DNA of 64,000 nucleotides from Mycogone perniciosa. Lineage: Eukaryota > Ascomycota > Sordariomycetes > Hypocreales > Hypocreaceae. Numbering within the stretch: position 1 is the stretch's first letter; the number at the start of each line of letters is the position of its first letter. This document shows, one piece after another, positions 11,591 to 22,203 of this stretch. Position numbers and translations under genes: made by a program. The notes beneath the pieces were generated by a model that was not told the origin of the DNA, did not search any database, and worked only from the letters and a program-made list of their open reading frames with translations. Location: NCBI GenBank assembly GCA_025331125.1, contig JAOALB010000194.1:1-64000 (forward strand). Direction: 5' to 3'.

Positions 11591-12075
11591 GTGGGTTAGG
11601 AATGAAGCGCAAGGAAAAAGAGAACAAGTCATTAGGTTCAATCAATTGCATCCCTCTAGAAACCCAAACCTGTGTACCAATCCATGCTTTACACAGAAAC
11701 CTCTACTTGAGTTTATTATACTACCACACAGGCCATAATAACCACACAGAAAGCTGTCTCTATTGAGGTGTACACTTCACTTTTGTCTAACCCGTACCAA
11801 AGTCAACACTCTCCTCCCCCAGCTGTCTCAAAAATAACAAATAGCGGTCATGCCCCCCCCTTTTGTAAAGATGTCTGTATGAAAGTATGTCTCTATAAGA
11901 ATGATGATGATATAGTACAAATGGCCAGTGCACCCTCAACCCTTCACTCCCATCCCAACCCGGCCTGACGAGGCTGCCCAAGAGCTGTTGTTGATCCCCA
12001 GCCCGTATCCTGAGATTGGTGTTGTGGCCTATATCACCTAGAGACTGTATATGGACTCGAGTAGAACGGTAATAT
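11591..12075. other. 3' flank and spacer without gene
   Basis: No supported coding sequence. Contains the 3' flank of the 11096 gene and a short C run near 11850. Nothing else stands out until the hairpin that follows. Confidence 0.5.
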
Positions 12076-12122
12076 CGGACTCGGGGCCAGTTGGTTGTGC
12101 GATCGTGTTGGCCCCGAGTCCG
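12076..12122. repeat. 14-bp perfect inverted repeat (strong hairpin)
   Basis: CGGACTCGGGGCCA at 12076-12089 is matched without error by its reverse complement TGGCCCCGAGTCCG at 12109-12122, with a 19-base loop. The stem is 11 G/C pairs out of 14, so it would be very stable as RNA on either strand. There is no U run next to it, so it is not a classic terminator. It could be the end of a small element or a structured 3' region of the putative minus-strand transcript to its right. Confidence 0.8.
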
Positions 12123-12249
12123 GAAACCATGTGTCGTAACTGGGTTGGGTTCAAGGGCGGTAGAGCCAGGTCGCTCAGCTCGTCCGAGTAAGGATGTTGA
12201 ATATTTGTATTTGTATTTGTTAATGAATATTTGTTGATCTATGTCCTGT

Positions 12250-12760
12250 TCGATGCTTCAGGTCTGAATGGATGATTAGTGTCCCCAATTTTGTAACGCA
12301 CGGGACTGGAGTATTGTTTGCTTACCTCGCCTATGTACCATCTGCTACCGTCGTGGTTGTCTTCGCAGGCATTGTTCTTGACCCCGAGTTGATGCCGGGG
12401 ATGGCCGTCTGGATGACCGTGTTAGCTCCACGATGATTGGCACCGAGAAGACGACCCGAAATTGTTGCCCATGCTTACAAGTATGTCAATAATTATGACA
12501 TAATATTCGTAAAGATGTTTTGGGCTGACTCCTGTTGCTGAAACGGTCAGAGCATGTTGCTATCTGCGGCTATTCGGGTTTCTTTGTCTCGTACAAGTGT
12601 TCTTCGAAGAAAAAGATGCATTATGGTGAAAGAGTAAATGAAGAGTGGTAAAGAGGTTCTTGGTGACGGCGTGTTGATTGTTGGAGGTGATTGTTGGAGG
12701 CGAAAGAGGAGAAGAAACAAAGAAGTTGTGAAAGGGGAGATAAATCCCTTTAAATAAAGA
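12250..12760 (-). other. Possible short spliced minus-strand transcript
   Basis: This stretch has promoter-like and splice-like signals but no long frame. On the minus strand there is a TATA-like TATTTAAAGG near 12750, a C/T/A-rich leader, an ATG at 12621 opening a 24-codon frame (MHLFLRRTLVRDK...), then what looks like an intron end (GCTCTGACCGTTTCAG at about 12554-12539). Further on come a GTAAGC donor near 12477 with a CTAAC branch and CCAG acceptor near 12409, and GAG|GTAAGC near 12325 with CATTCAG near 12265. Short peptide stretches such as NACEDNHDGSRWYIGE appear between these signals, but I could not join the pieces in one frame. It may be a small-protein gene, a noncoding RNA, or chance. 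Confidence 0.25.
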
Positions 12761-15700
12761 CTGCCCATCAGCACCTGAACAAAGCCCCAGAGTTTCCAGA
12801 AGGAGAGTTTCCTCACAAATTTGTTTCTACAGCAATGGAAATACTACAGAAAATTTAGCGACAGAGGAAATCGGCGCCTTCAGCCTCTGCAGCTGGAACT
12901 TGGCCTCTGTGCCTCACCCCTGGGCCAAAGGCTACCTTTCCTGCCAAAGTTCGAGAGCCGTTCCCTACTTTCTGGGAAATTTTGCCTCTGGGCATTCAGG
13001 CACTGGTGGAGCGTCATCCCAGGTCTCGACGCCCCAAACAGAGACGAGCTTCGAGCCGAGATTTCCTTCAGATTCTTGTGTCAGGTAGGACTCGCCTGTT
13101 GTTTCGGGTTTTTTTTTCACAGTGAGCCCTTCTACTTTGCTTACTGCATTACCCACTGCATTAGGAGCTATGGGACGCGTGTCTTCGTCAACGGATCGAC
13201 TTGTCTTGCCTCCGAGGCCATTAGGAATGCCTTTTACGCCGAAACCCTCACGAATCCGTTGAATCGATTGACGAAGCAACAAACGACATACACCTCGACT
13301 TCCACCCTCAAATCCTCGACCGATCCACTATCCTATGGGGCCGACTCCCAAGCTGATTCCAAGAACTCATAATCCGATTTCCTACAAGAACAAAGACCAC
13401 TTCGATGCCCATAGATACTTCTACCGTTGGAAGAGTCTCCTTCTTTTCATTTGTGCCCAAAAGAATCTCTCTGTACTTGGGAGTTCATGCCCACACAGAC
13501 AGTGGTCGATCGTCCTCGGCAGTCTTTCCTAGAATCACGAAACGCTCTGGTGTTGCTACTCCTGCTGCCCTCAATAACTATTGCTCATTTTTTGTAACTT
13601 CCAGCTTATGGAGTACGTCATAAACTCGTGCGAAATTCGTCTCCAGATCTCGTTCCCACGTACCGCCTTTGGAGCAAAAGGTAGACTACTCTTCCTAGCC
13701 AGAGGCTTTTGACCTCCTTATCCTCGCTTTTTTTCTCGATTCTTGTGTAGTCTAGAATACCCCGATCGTCTCGCGTGTGATCTATTGTTTCTGAATACAG
13801 TAGAAAGCCTGGATCGAGTGGAGCTTTAGAGTCAACTCGAAGAGGAGATGAGAGCAGTAGAGGGGAATCTCACCAGACGTAGTAAATAGGGGAAAGGGGT
13901 GATTTCTCGCTAGATGTAGGGAACGTAGAGAGCGGTATCTTCGAGGGGATTAAGATACCCCTGAGTACAAGGAGTTCACGATTTTGACAAAAGGCGGCCT
14001 TGGTGTTTTGGTGCGGGAGACGCCCCAAAATTGTGCTTGACACCAAAGAGGACCAGAAAGCCGTTGCATCCCACACTTTCCCCACTTTTGTCTTTAATCT
14101 CCTCTTTTACCGTAGATCTTTGATTCCGATGTGATTTCGATCGTAGCCGGTGTTTTGGGCTGTGACTTCGCACTGCTTGACGGCTCGTTGGCTCGGTCGA
14201 TCTTGGGATCTTCGTCGTCGCGAATGAAGGCTGGAGACAGCTGGACTCGATTCGACTCTCAGCACAAAAATACACCTCGTAGTTGAATCTCGTCTTTGCT
14301 GTGATACTCGTTCGTCTGGTGGTCTGTTCGAGGTCGCTTTGTTCGACGCTCCTTTGACGAGTCGCTTTCTCTTTGGGCTGGAGAAGGGCATCCAAACACG
14401 CTCGTTGTCTGAACAGACGATTCCTTACGAACGAACATCATTTGAAGAGTTGTAGGGCTAATGAAAGCAGTTCGTCAGCATGATGAGGTGCGTACAGGTT
14501 GATCAGAATTTCTTGACGGAACCATGATGGGCTTCCCTTTGGGAGCATCACCACGTCCGCCACTCCACCATCAAAACTGCTGGCATTTCAGGGGCTACTA
14601 GAGACAATACACGGAATTCCCATTCTACGAGGACATCACTTTTCTGTATTTCTTCCTGTAAAAACCTCCCTCAGCTATCAAACGCCAAGCACTTCCCATC
14701 ACGATCGTGAATACCTCGACACTACCTAGGCGACCGTGACACACCACACAACAAACACTTCCCCAACGCGACGGCCACATAACAATAAACGCTGAGACAA
14801 GCAGTTCGCCACCCAGGGTAATTCACCACCATGTTTCAAGTCTCCTTCTTCAAGGCAAGGCGTGTAGCCTCGCGCTCAATGAAAAAGAGAGGGCGCTTTG
14901 CAGCGAAGTGTTCCAAAAATTGGGATGTCCACCACCGAGGTGGTAGGCAGCCACCTCCCCCGAAGCTTTTCACGCTGGGAATTCATCATCGGCGCCAGGG
15001 TTCTTTGTTGCGAGGATGATCCTCGCTGAAACGCCTCAGACACTGAAAGAGTAGACGTATCTCTCTTCCAGGCCCATTGTGAGAAAGCCAGGGGGCCAGA
15101 CCGGTTCCAATCCGAAACCGAAGTTCCAGACCAGCCTGAGGCTGATGCCCCGATCTGAAGACAAGGTTGGTTAGGCCGAGTCTTAAACTGGCGGGTTCTG
15201 GGACCAGTTTGTGTATGAGGAGGAAAGGAAAAAAGAAGAGATGGGTGGGAGGGGGGAGAGGTTTATATACCCACGGGTGGGGACTCCCAGATCACTCCGT
15301 CACATGAGGGCCTCAGGTTGCAACCCCATCTCGTTGCCAGGCACACGACCATTGACGTATCTCTTTCCCTCTGGGCTTGGAACCCACTCAGGGAAGTCGG
15401 TGAGTATTATTTTTTCGATGTCTCCCGAATTCCCGATTTGGTTGTGGGCGTGATTCCCGTGGCGATCTGCCTTGTGATCCTTGATCAGCCCCCCTCGACG
15501 GCACATCTGTGTTGTTGGCCAGAGCGATCGCACCCTCCCCATGGAGGAAGAGTAACCACAAGACACTCAAGTGTAGATTACTTGTTCGTGATGGTCTTTT
15601 GCACAGCATCTATCTTCATGATCCTGGAGTGTCGTATCATAACATCGTGTCTTTAATCCGTAGCCCCTGAATTACATCTGTCACTCGCGATTTTCTCCAA

Positions 15701-17377
15701 CTACGGAATTATTTACTCTGTTGTTATTTTCCCTCTGGCTCTAGATCGTTAGTTTATTGGTGTTGTGTATTTACTCTTTGCATACGGTGTAGAAATTTTG
15801 TGGTGTTGTTCTGTAGATCTGAAGCTGCACCGCTCTCGCCCCCCTTTCGTCACTGTACTGCCCCCATCTTCCTCCCCCTCTCCATAAAAGCGTGACTCAA
15901 AATTCTTCTGATCTTTGGGATATCTTTCTGGCCCCCCACGCTTGGTGTTTCGCTTTTCTTTTCCGTTTGTAACCCATAAAGTGCATCTCTAGCGGCGAAA
16001 CCCCTGGGAGAGACGACCTATTTCCCCCAACGCCTATCCTACCGAAGTTCTGCTCATACGACAGAAAAGAGATGCCTTGGGCCCTGAAAACAAAGTTGAT
16101 TCTGCCACCTCTCCGCCTTTTGCAAACTCTAGAAATCCCAAGTTCTCCAAAAATTTCGTCAACCCTGTCGGCCTTTCCCTCTTCACAAGAATTACGTTCC
16201 TTCAGCCTTCTTCTCTTCATCTGCTTACGAGGACACAGTCTTCTTGAGCACTTTTCTTCGGTTACCTTTGCTCATTCTCTTCGTTCGACCGCTTTCCCAT
16301 CTCGCACTGCTGTCCTCTCTCTCTCTCTTTACTCCTTGGTCGCTTCTCTTCATCGCCACCCTCGCACCACATATTGAAGATGATCCACAGGTCAGTGAAC
16401 ACTTGTTTTCCTTTCTCTTTGCTTGCTCTTCTCCCTGGCTGTTCACTTCATCTTTGACCACGCCATGTCTTGAGTCCCTGTTCCCCGATTGACTTTGTCG
16501 ACTTTCGCTCTTTTTTTCAGTGTTCAGCTCTTTCCCTATCGTTTGCTCTTTTCCATTCTGTTCCTCTCCGTATTTCTCTGTACACATGGTCTCTATCCTT
16601 TTTTATCTCATTCTGTGGCTTTCAGTTAGTTATGCAACTTGAACCAACCACTAATCGGTCTTTAGCATTCAGGAAAGGTCTTGTCTCCTGTCCTCAAACG
16701 AAACCCACAAGGCAACTCCTCTCTTTCTGGCCGTTTGTCTCCCGAAACGACACAGCAAACTTGGAGTCATCCATATATGAAGTTATCGTGGCACCCTCTC
16801 GGCCTTCCTGTTCTCAATGCAGCGCTTGATGGCTCTACTCTCAACCATGTCGTCTGCGCACGCATGCCTCTTCGAACTGCTGAGAGGGACCTAAACCCCG
16901 TTAAATTAAATTCCCAAGGTAATACACCAGAAACCAGTGTCTCAGGGACCCTTTGCTGATCACTTCGTCGCCACTAGACTTGTACCACTCATTCATATCG
17001 GCCGAACCATCAGCCTATCGATATCACACACTTCTCTACCTCATGGTCTATCCCTCTCTTCTTTCCTCCATCTTCCCGATATGAACTATATCATACCAGA
17101 TTCATCTTGTTTTGGGCTCTTTGACGGTGTGCAACAAACCGGGGCACAACTCAGGGGTTCAACAAGAGGCCATATTATCGATACAAATATTGACTGGTAC
17201 AACACATTGTGGCACAGTCAGACAATGGGATCTGCCGATGGAGCGAGCACGATTCTGCGGGTCAGTCGGCTCATGAAGCTCAGGCACCTCACCATCATTC
17301 TCATTAATCAGTCTCCCCATCTAAATATTCGTGGCCTAGTGATACTTCTGGGGAGCGGTCGGTTAGCAGCAGTAACA

Positions 17378-18216
17378 TATCGGGACTGGGCTAACCAACT
17401 GTGATGATCCAGTTGCTCAACTGAGTGGAGAATCGAAAGGCCAACATGCTCTCCAGCGGAGCATTGTTTTGAGGAGTGGTGGACTCCGGTTCCACAAGAT
17501 GACCAGATAAGTACGTCAGGGCCAAGATTAATTCACGGCACTTCTTGACGCCTCTGGCTCGGTCTGCCATACTATTGCAGACACCGTACCACGGTCTTAG
17601 CGGAGCAGTCGATTCGGCAGCAAGAACACATCGGTCCTGGGCCAATAGACTGCTGTGGTGCCAGACCGCGGTCCCATTCTCATCGCAGCATGAGAGACAA
17701 CAGCAGCAACAATACTCCCTATATTCGTCAGGATTCATGAGGGACTTCATTAGGAAGAGGAGGTTGGTTGGTGATTTGGTCACAGGAACTAATCGGTCCT
17801 GGGCCAAATCACCCGAGGTTACCATCCTTACTCTCCCGCGAGGTACTGTCCCTTTAGCTCCTCGGGGGAGCAGTCTATTTGACATCAGGAACAAATCGGT
17901 ACTGGGTCAATCGACTGTGACGATCCCGTTGGCAACTTCTCCATTGATCGGATGTGTATATGCTGGCTCCCCCTTCCATGCAAGATTGTCTGACTAATTC
18001 ATGATATTCCTCTAGCAACTGCTTAAGAAAGCTTGGTACAATCCCGCGGGGAATGACCAGCCAGCTCTGATTTGCCGCAACAGGGAAGATGAGGATGATC
18101 ATCCAGAACGGATAGGCTTATGGTACGATTCCGCAAGGATCGACCGAATGACCCTCAGTCGCTGCAGTAGACCGGATGATGATGATCATCCGGATGGGGC
18201 AGGCTTATGGTATGAC
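17378..18216. repeat. Degenerate interspersed repeats
   Basis: A unit resembling CGGTCCTGGGCCAATCGACT recurs four times, near 17384, 17632, 17791 and 17895, each time diverged by a few bases and spaced 100-250 bases apart. Two copies of another unit, GATGATCATCC followed by GGCTTATGGTA, lie near 18091-18124 and 18180-18212. A further pair, GGTACAATCCCGCGGGGAATGACC near 18034 and GGTACGATTCCGCAAGGATCGACC near 18122, matches at most positions. The units could be a decayed repeat protein or a noncoding satellite. Confidence 0.55.
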
Positions 18217-18629
18217 GGTGAAATGAGTTGACTGGAAGGCGGCTGGAAAGGTTTTGGGAGCTGTAAACTCGATATTGAATTGCCAAGGATGGCAGCGAGG
18301 AATATTGGACCCTTCAGATACCGTAATCTTACCCCTGTCCAGATCTTTACGATACAAGCTGAGTGAGGAATCAGGATGAAGGGTGTAACTACTTGATCCA
18401 AAATGCGGATTGGAGATGGAGGGTAGATGGCCTACAACCTCAGACCATATAGCACCATCGAGAATTAGTGCCCTGAAAAGTGTTGACGCATCATCGGTAG
18501 CTACACAAGGTAATTCGACCATCTTGAGCCTGAAATGTCGGTTCGATCTTTACAGAGCATTATAGAAACATGTTTGAGGCAAATATATTTGGAGTTTTAT
18601 CTTGCGGATAAAGTTCTTTCATATTTCGT

Positions 18630-18700
18630 TAGTTCAATAGTGTCGAGGTTTTGTCAACTTCAGGCGGCTTGGGGTTCGAGACCCTATTCCCTCTGCTGGT
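18630..18700 (+). other. tRNA-like relic with Pol III A and B boxes
   Basis: TAGTTCAATAG near 18630 fits the RNA polymerase III A-box consensus TRGYNNARNNG at every position, and GGTTCGAGACC near 18672 fits the B box. The distance, about 40 bases, suits a tRNA. A five-pair anticodon stem (GAGGT/ACTTC) and T stem (TGGGG/CCCTA) can be drawn. The acceptor stem does not pair, so this is not a working tRNA gene. A tRNA pseudogene or the head of a tRNA-derived SINE are both possible. Confidence 0.4.
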
Positions 18701-18780
18701 GCCACACCAAGAAATCGACCAAGTATGTAAATTTCCGCCAAAAAGGGGTGACCTTTATTCGAATTAGGAATCTCTGGTAG

Positions 18781-19060
18781 AAATTCAAGGTGGCCTGGGC
18801 TAAAAAAGAATATATTCCCTCACCTTCAAACTATGAAGCCGTCTTGTCAACAATGGAAGCAAAGGCAAAAGGTGCGTTTGCGGATGACCCGCGAGACGCG
18901 ATAAGTTCAGGCTACCAGCCACATCTATATCTTTTAATTTAACTGCTGATGGTTTCCACAGGATATGATATATTCCCTTGGGGGAATGTCGATACGATCA
19001 CGGAGCGAACGAAGTCCCCCATAATTTGATGGGTAGCCGCGATGGGTACAGCAAAACGAC
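18781..19060 (+). pseudogene. Possible gene fragment
   Basis: Between a TGGTAG acceptor-like site at 18780 and a TAA near 18942 one frame reads without stop and looks protein-like (WAKKEYIPSPSNYEAV, AKGAFADDPRDAISSGYQ). After a CTGCTGATGG...CCACAG intron-like stretch another short frame continues (YDIFPWGNVDTITE). No start codon or upstream exon is visible. I do not recognise the family. It could be a broken exon pair or coincidence. Confidence 0.3.
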
Positions 19061-20035
19061 ACCTCCACTTCAGAGATTGGGCTGTTCTCTATTCAAACTT
19101 CTGACTTGTCTACTCATGAACACAGCTGAGTTAAATGTAGAAAATATGGCGTATGAATGGGGTTACAGATCGAGGAAATGCTGGCGCAGCATCGGAATTC
19201 AAAACTACAGTCGGGCTGGATCTCCAAAGATCCTCGAGACTTCGCAGGTTCAAAGCGAAATGTTCAGTCACCACCTTAGCCACTCAGGGCTCTCCATTTG
19301 CTCACAAGATGGATATTTAGGCTATCCAGAGAACAAAGCTAGTCTATCGCTCACGCTCGAACGAGGCGGTTCAGCTCTCGATGCTTGAAAGCCGATACAC
19401 AGTGGGCGAGATACACAGGGGATGAAGCTCTAATTACTCACGCAAGAACTCTGAGAGCAGGAATCGGCGTGATTACAAGTATTGGATGGAAATTGCGCGA
19501 AAGGATACGTGTGTTCGCTGGTTGATTGGAAAGTAGGAGATGTAGAGGGCGATGGAACGTGAGGCTTCACAATACTACAAGGCTAGCGAATAGAACATAC
19601 TATTCCTGCATTAAATGGCAAGACTTTTGAGAAAGTTTGAGTCCCAAAAGTCCCGTATTTTTCTTACTATTTTGCATCGGAGCTCTGCGAAATAGAGACA
19701 AAAAATCTCCAGCTCCCTCTAATTTTCGAGGTCTAGGGTAGGCAGTAAGAATAAAGGCACGGCAAATGGCAACCATGTCCTTGCCTCACGAAACGGCATT
19801 TAATCCTAACTAAGGTGTTGAGAATTAAATGAGAATTCAAGATAGAATTACTACTGTTCGTAAATGCAAATTCCTTATGATTCCTTTGTTGTTTGTGGGG
19901 CTTCTGGACTCAACAGTGTTGTAGTTGAACTCGAGGAGTTTGCGAATACATGCAATGTAGTAAGGCTTCTGAGAAGTTGATAGGGCATCAAACTCTCCAT
20001 TCGCAACACCACATCCATGATCTACAAACCCCAAA

Positions 20036-21333
20036 ATGAGATTTATTCTTCATTCCCACTTCCCAGCAGGCCATGCCTATCCAATGCAGGCAATTGCCCA
20101 GGCTCTTGTCGATCGAGGCCACGAAACTGTATGGCTGACCAGCGCAGACAATGAAGCCCGTGTCAAGGCCACAGGTGCAGCCTTTGTCGCGACCAAAACC
20201 ATCGCAGCTATCGACGCTCCTCTTGTCAAAGAAAACGCCACGGGACTCCTGGATGGAGAATATCACCGAATGGAGTCTCGAGTCGTCGCCCAGGTCGCTG
20301 ATTATCGGTCAGTTCTGGCCGAGTTCCACGCTGACGCTCTGCTCGTCGACGTGTTTCCTCACGGGGCTCAAGCTCTGTACGAACTCGGTGAAATCCCCAT
20401 CTACGCAACGTTAGGCGTAATTCCGCTCTACACGTCTACAGCTAGAGCCCCCTTGCCGGCCTCGGGCGAATGCCCGCCGGTGTCGTGGATTCGGGTGCTG
20501 GAGAACGGATTGCAGCATATGTTGAACCAATGGGTCTTCTTGCCGCTCTACCTGAGACCTGTGATTAACCGACAAAGAAATGCACTTGGCTTGAACGATT
20601 TGTCCTATGGAGAACCGGCAGAATGCTTCACGTACAGCCCATTCTTGCATATCCAAGCTTCGTCGCCAACTCTCGAGTTCTACCAGGAGCCAAAACCACG
20701 ACAGCATAGGCAAAACGTTGCTTATGTCGGCCCTCTAGTCAGACCTTCAATAGAAATGTCGAATCAACTACCGCAATGGTGGGATGACGTTGTAGGGCAT
20801 ACACGGGTGATTGGGATCACCCAGGGAACATTTGCCATGGACCCTACATCTCTGATCATTCCCGCCATTCAAGCGCTTATGGATGATTCCGAAGTTCTCC
20901 TAGTCGTAGTGTCACCACATGCAAAAGGTATAGAGGCTAAGGTGGGCAGACCAGACAACACCCGCTTTACAGAATGGCTACCATATCACCTACTCCTCCA
21001 GCAGCTTTGTCTCCTGATCACAAACGGCGGCTACGGAAGCGTCACCCAAGCTCTTTCACACGGTGTCCCTTTGCTATGTGCTGGGCAGACGGAGGACAAG
21101 AAAGACACGGCTGGAAGGGTGGCTTGGGCTGGTGCTGGAATAGATCTGAAGACCGATAGCCCATCACCAAAACAGGTTCGAAGACGGCGAGACAAATACT
21201 TGGAAATGCTGAGTATCGAACGAAAGTAAGAATCCTGGGAGAGGAGCTCAATGGACTTGGAGGTGCGCATCGAGTGTGCGATTTACTAGAAGAGCTGACT
21301 GTTGGCGCGAACGAGAAACGCCGTGTTCTATGA
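20036..21333 (+). pseudogene. MGT-type UDP-glycosyltransferase with one frameshift
   Basis: Glycosyltransferase family 1 (MGT/macrolide-type, GT-B fold). These enzymes move a sugar from a UDP-sugar to small molecules. The start is typical (MRFILHSHFPAGHAYPMQ); GITQGTFA marks the hinge into the nucleotide-binding half, and ITNGGYGSVTQALSHGVPLL near 21017-21076 is the donor-binding signature. The main frame runs 20036-21229 (397 codons) but goes out of phase near 21180. The family-like ending KTARQILGNAEYRTKVRILG, then EELNGLGGAHRVCDLLEEL, continues in another frame to a TGA at 21331-21333. One missing base between GTTCG and AAGACG explains everything, and no splice signals fit. If real, the enzyme ends in about 17 wrong residues and lacks roughly 50 native ones; a sequencing error in a working gene is equally possible. 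Confidence 0.8.
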
Positions 21334-22203
21334 TCACGATGTCCTGTTCGCTTGGAGCCATCTAGAGGAAGTCAATGGCAAGATTCAGATACGCTGTATT
21401 TCCCTCCAGAGATTACTGAAGATTCTGGTATGTTGACTAAAATAACATGACTTGCACGTTGTCGGCTCTAATTCTCCTTTAGGACTCCTTAATACCGTGT
21501 ATGCCTTCTCGCAGAGCCCTATCCCGTCATTTCAAAGTCCATCTCCAAGTTTGGTCAATCTAGGGCGCCCACTGGCACATGAATGACCACAAATGTTCCT
21601 CTTGTTCATGTATCAGTGGGCGTTAAGGTAAGCTCATCACTACTGACCCCCTCAATAGTTGACTGGCTGGCAATCTAGACCACAAGAATTAGACAGTGAA
21701 GAGGAAGCTAATTACGCCGACAACAACGATCTAATATATCCTTACGAGCCACTCGAGTCGACTTGGCCTTTCCACGAGCGATGATGTCGACTATTCGATT
21801 CGAGAATAAGTCACGAAGAACAACGAAAGAATAGTCTACGAGGGTGGGAGCAATCGCACCAGAATATATACGAGACCATCACAAGGGGAGATACAAAGTC
21901 GTTTGATTGGATACGATTTGCAATGAAGAGCTTGGGCCGAACATAAATACCGTTCATGGTAATATACCATGAAATGAGGAAATAGTATGGATCGTCTGGA
22001 TGTAGAAGTTCGCGGCTGAACCCCTTTTTGAACAGCACAGAAAGACTTGGGTGGGATTGAAAGCATCTTATAACAAACCAAGCCAATAAGGTGCATCAAT
22101 CAAGGTAAGGATTGCTGATCATTCATGTCCCGACTGAGTTGGGTTCAATGGGTATTCTTTGAGCCTATCTGACTCTCAAATACTCATCCGGGTAATCCGC
22201 GCT
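21334..22203. other. Spacer between UGT and ATM1 genes
   Basis: No supported gene. A stop-free stretch at about 21680-21785 reads like an acidic peptide tail (DSEEEANYADNNDLIYP, then EPLESTWPFHER) with a CTCAATAG-type acceptor upstream, but no matching 5' part is visible. The remainder is the shared 3' flank of two convergent genes. Confidence 0.45.

Larger units (their letters stand above)
12817..19835. other. Gene-poor region with decayed sequence
   Basis: Seven kilobases without an intact gene. Open frames up to 183 codons occur on both strands but share no motifs with known proteins and overlap each other. 15,800-16,660 is strongly pyrimidine-rich on the plus strand, like a long fungal leader, and contains ATGATCCACAG followed by a GTCAGT donor near 16378, yet no credible product follows. 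17.38-18.22 kb holds degenerate internal repeats, 18.63-18.70 kb a tRNA-like box pair, and 18.78-19.06 kb short protein-like stretches; each is listed on its own. I read the whole as old decayed genes or mobile elements. Confidence 0.5.

Noticed and set aside
12821..13372. 183-codon plus-strand frame, and a 105-codon minus-strand frame overlapping it
   Set aside because: Mutually exclusive, no motifs, no splice or promoter context; more likely decayed DNA.
13976..14441. Ser/Arg/Lys-rich minus-strand frames that might be a retroelement gag relic
   Set aside because: No zinc knuckle, protease or reverse transcriptase signature nearby; composition alone is not enough.
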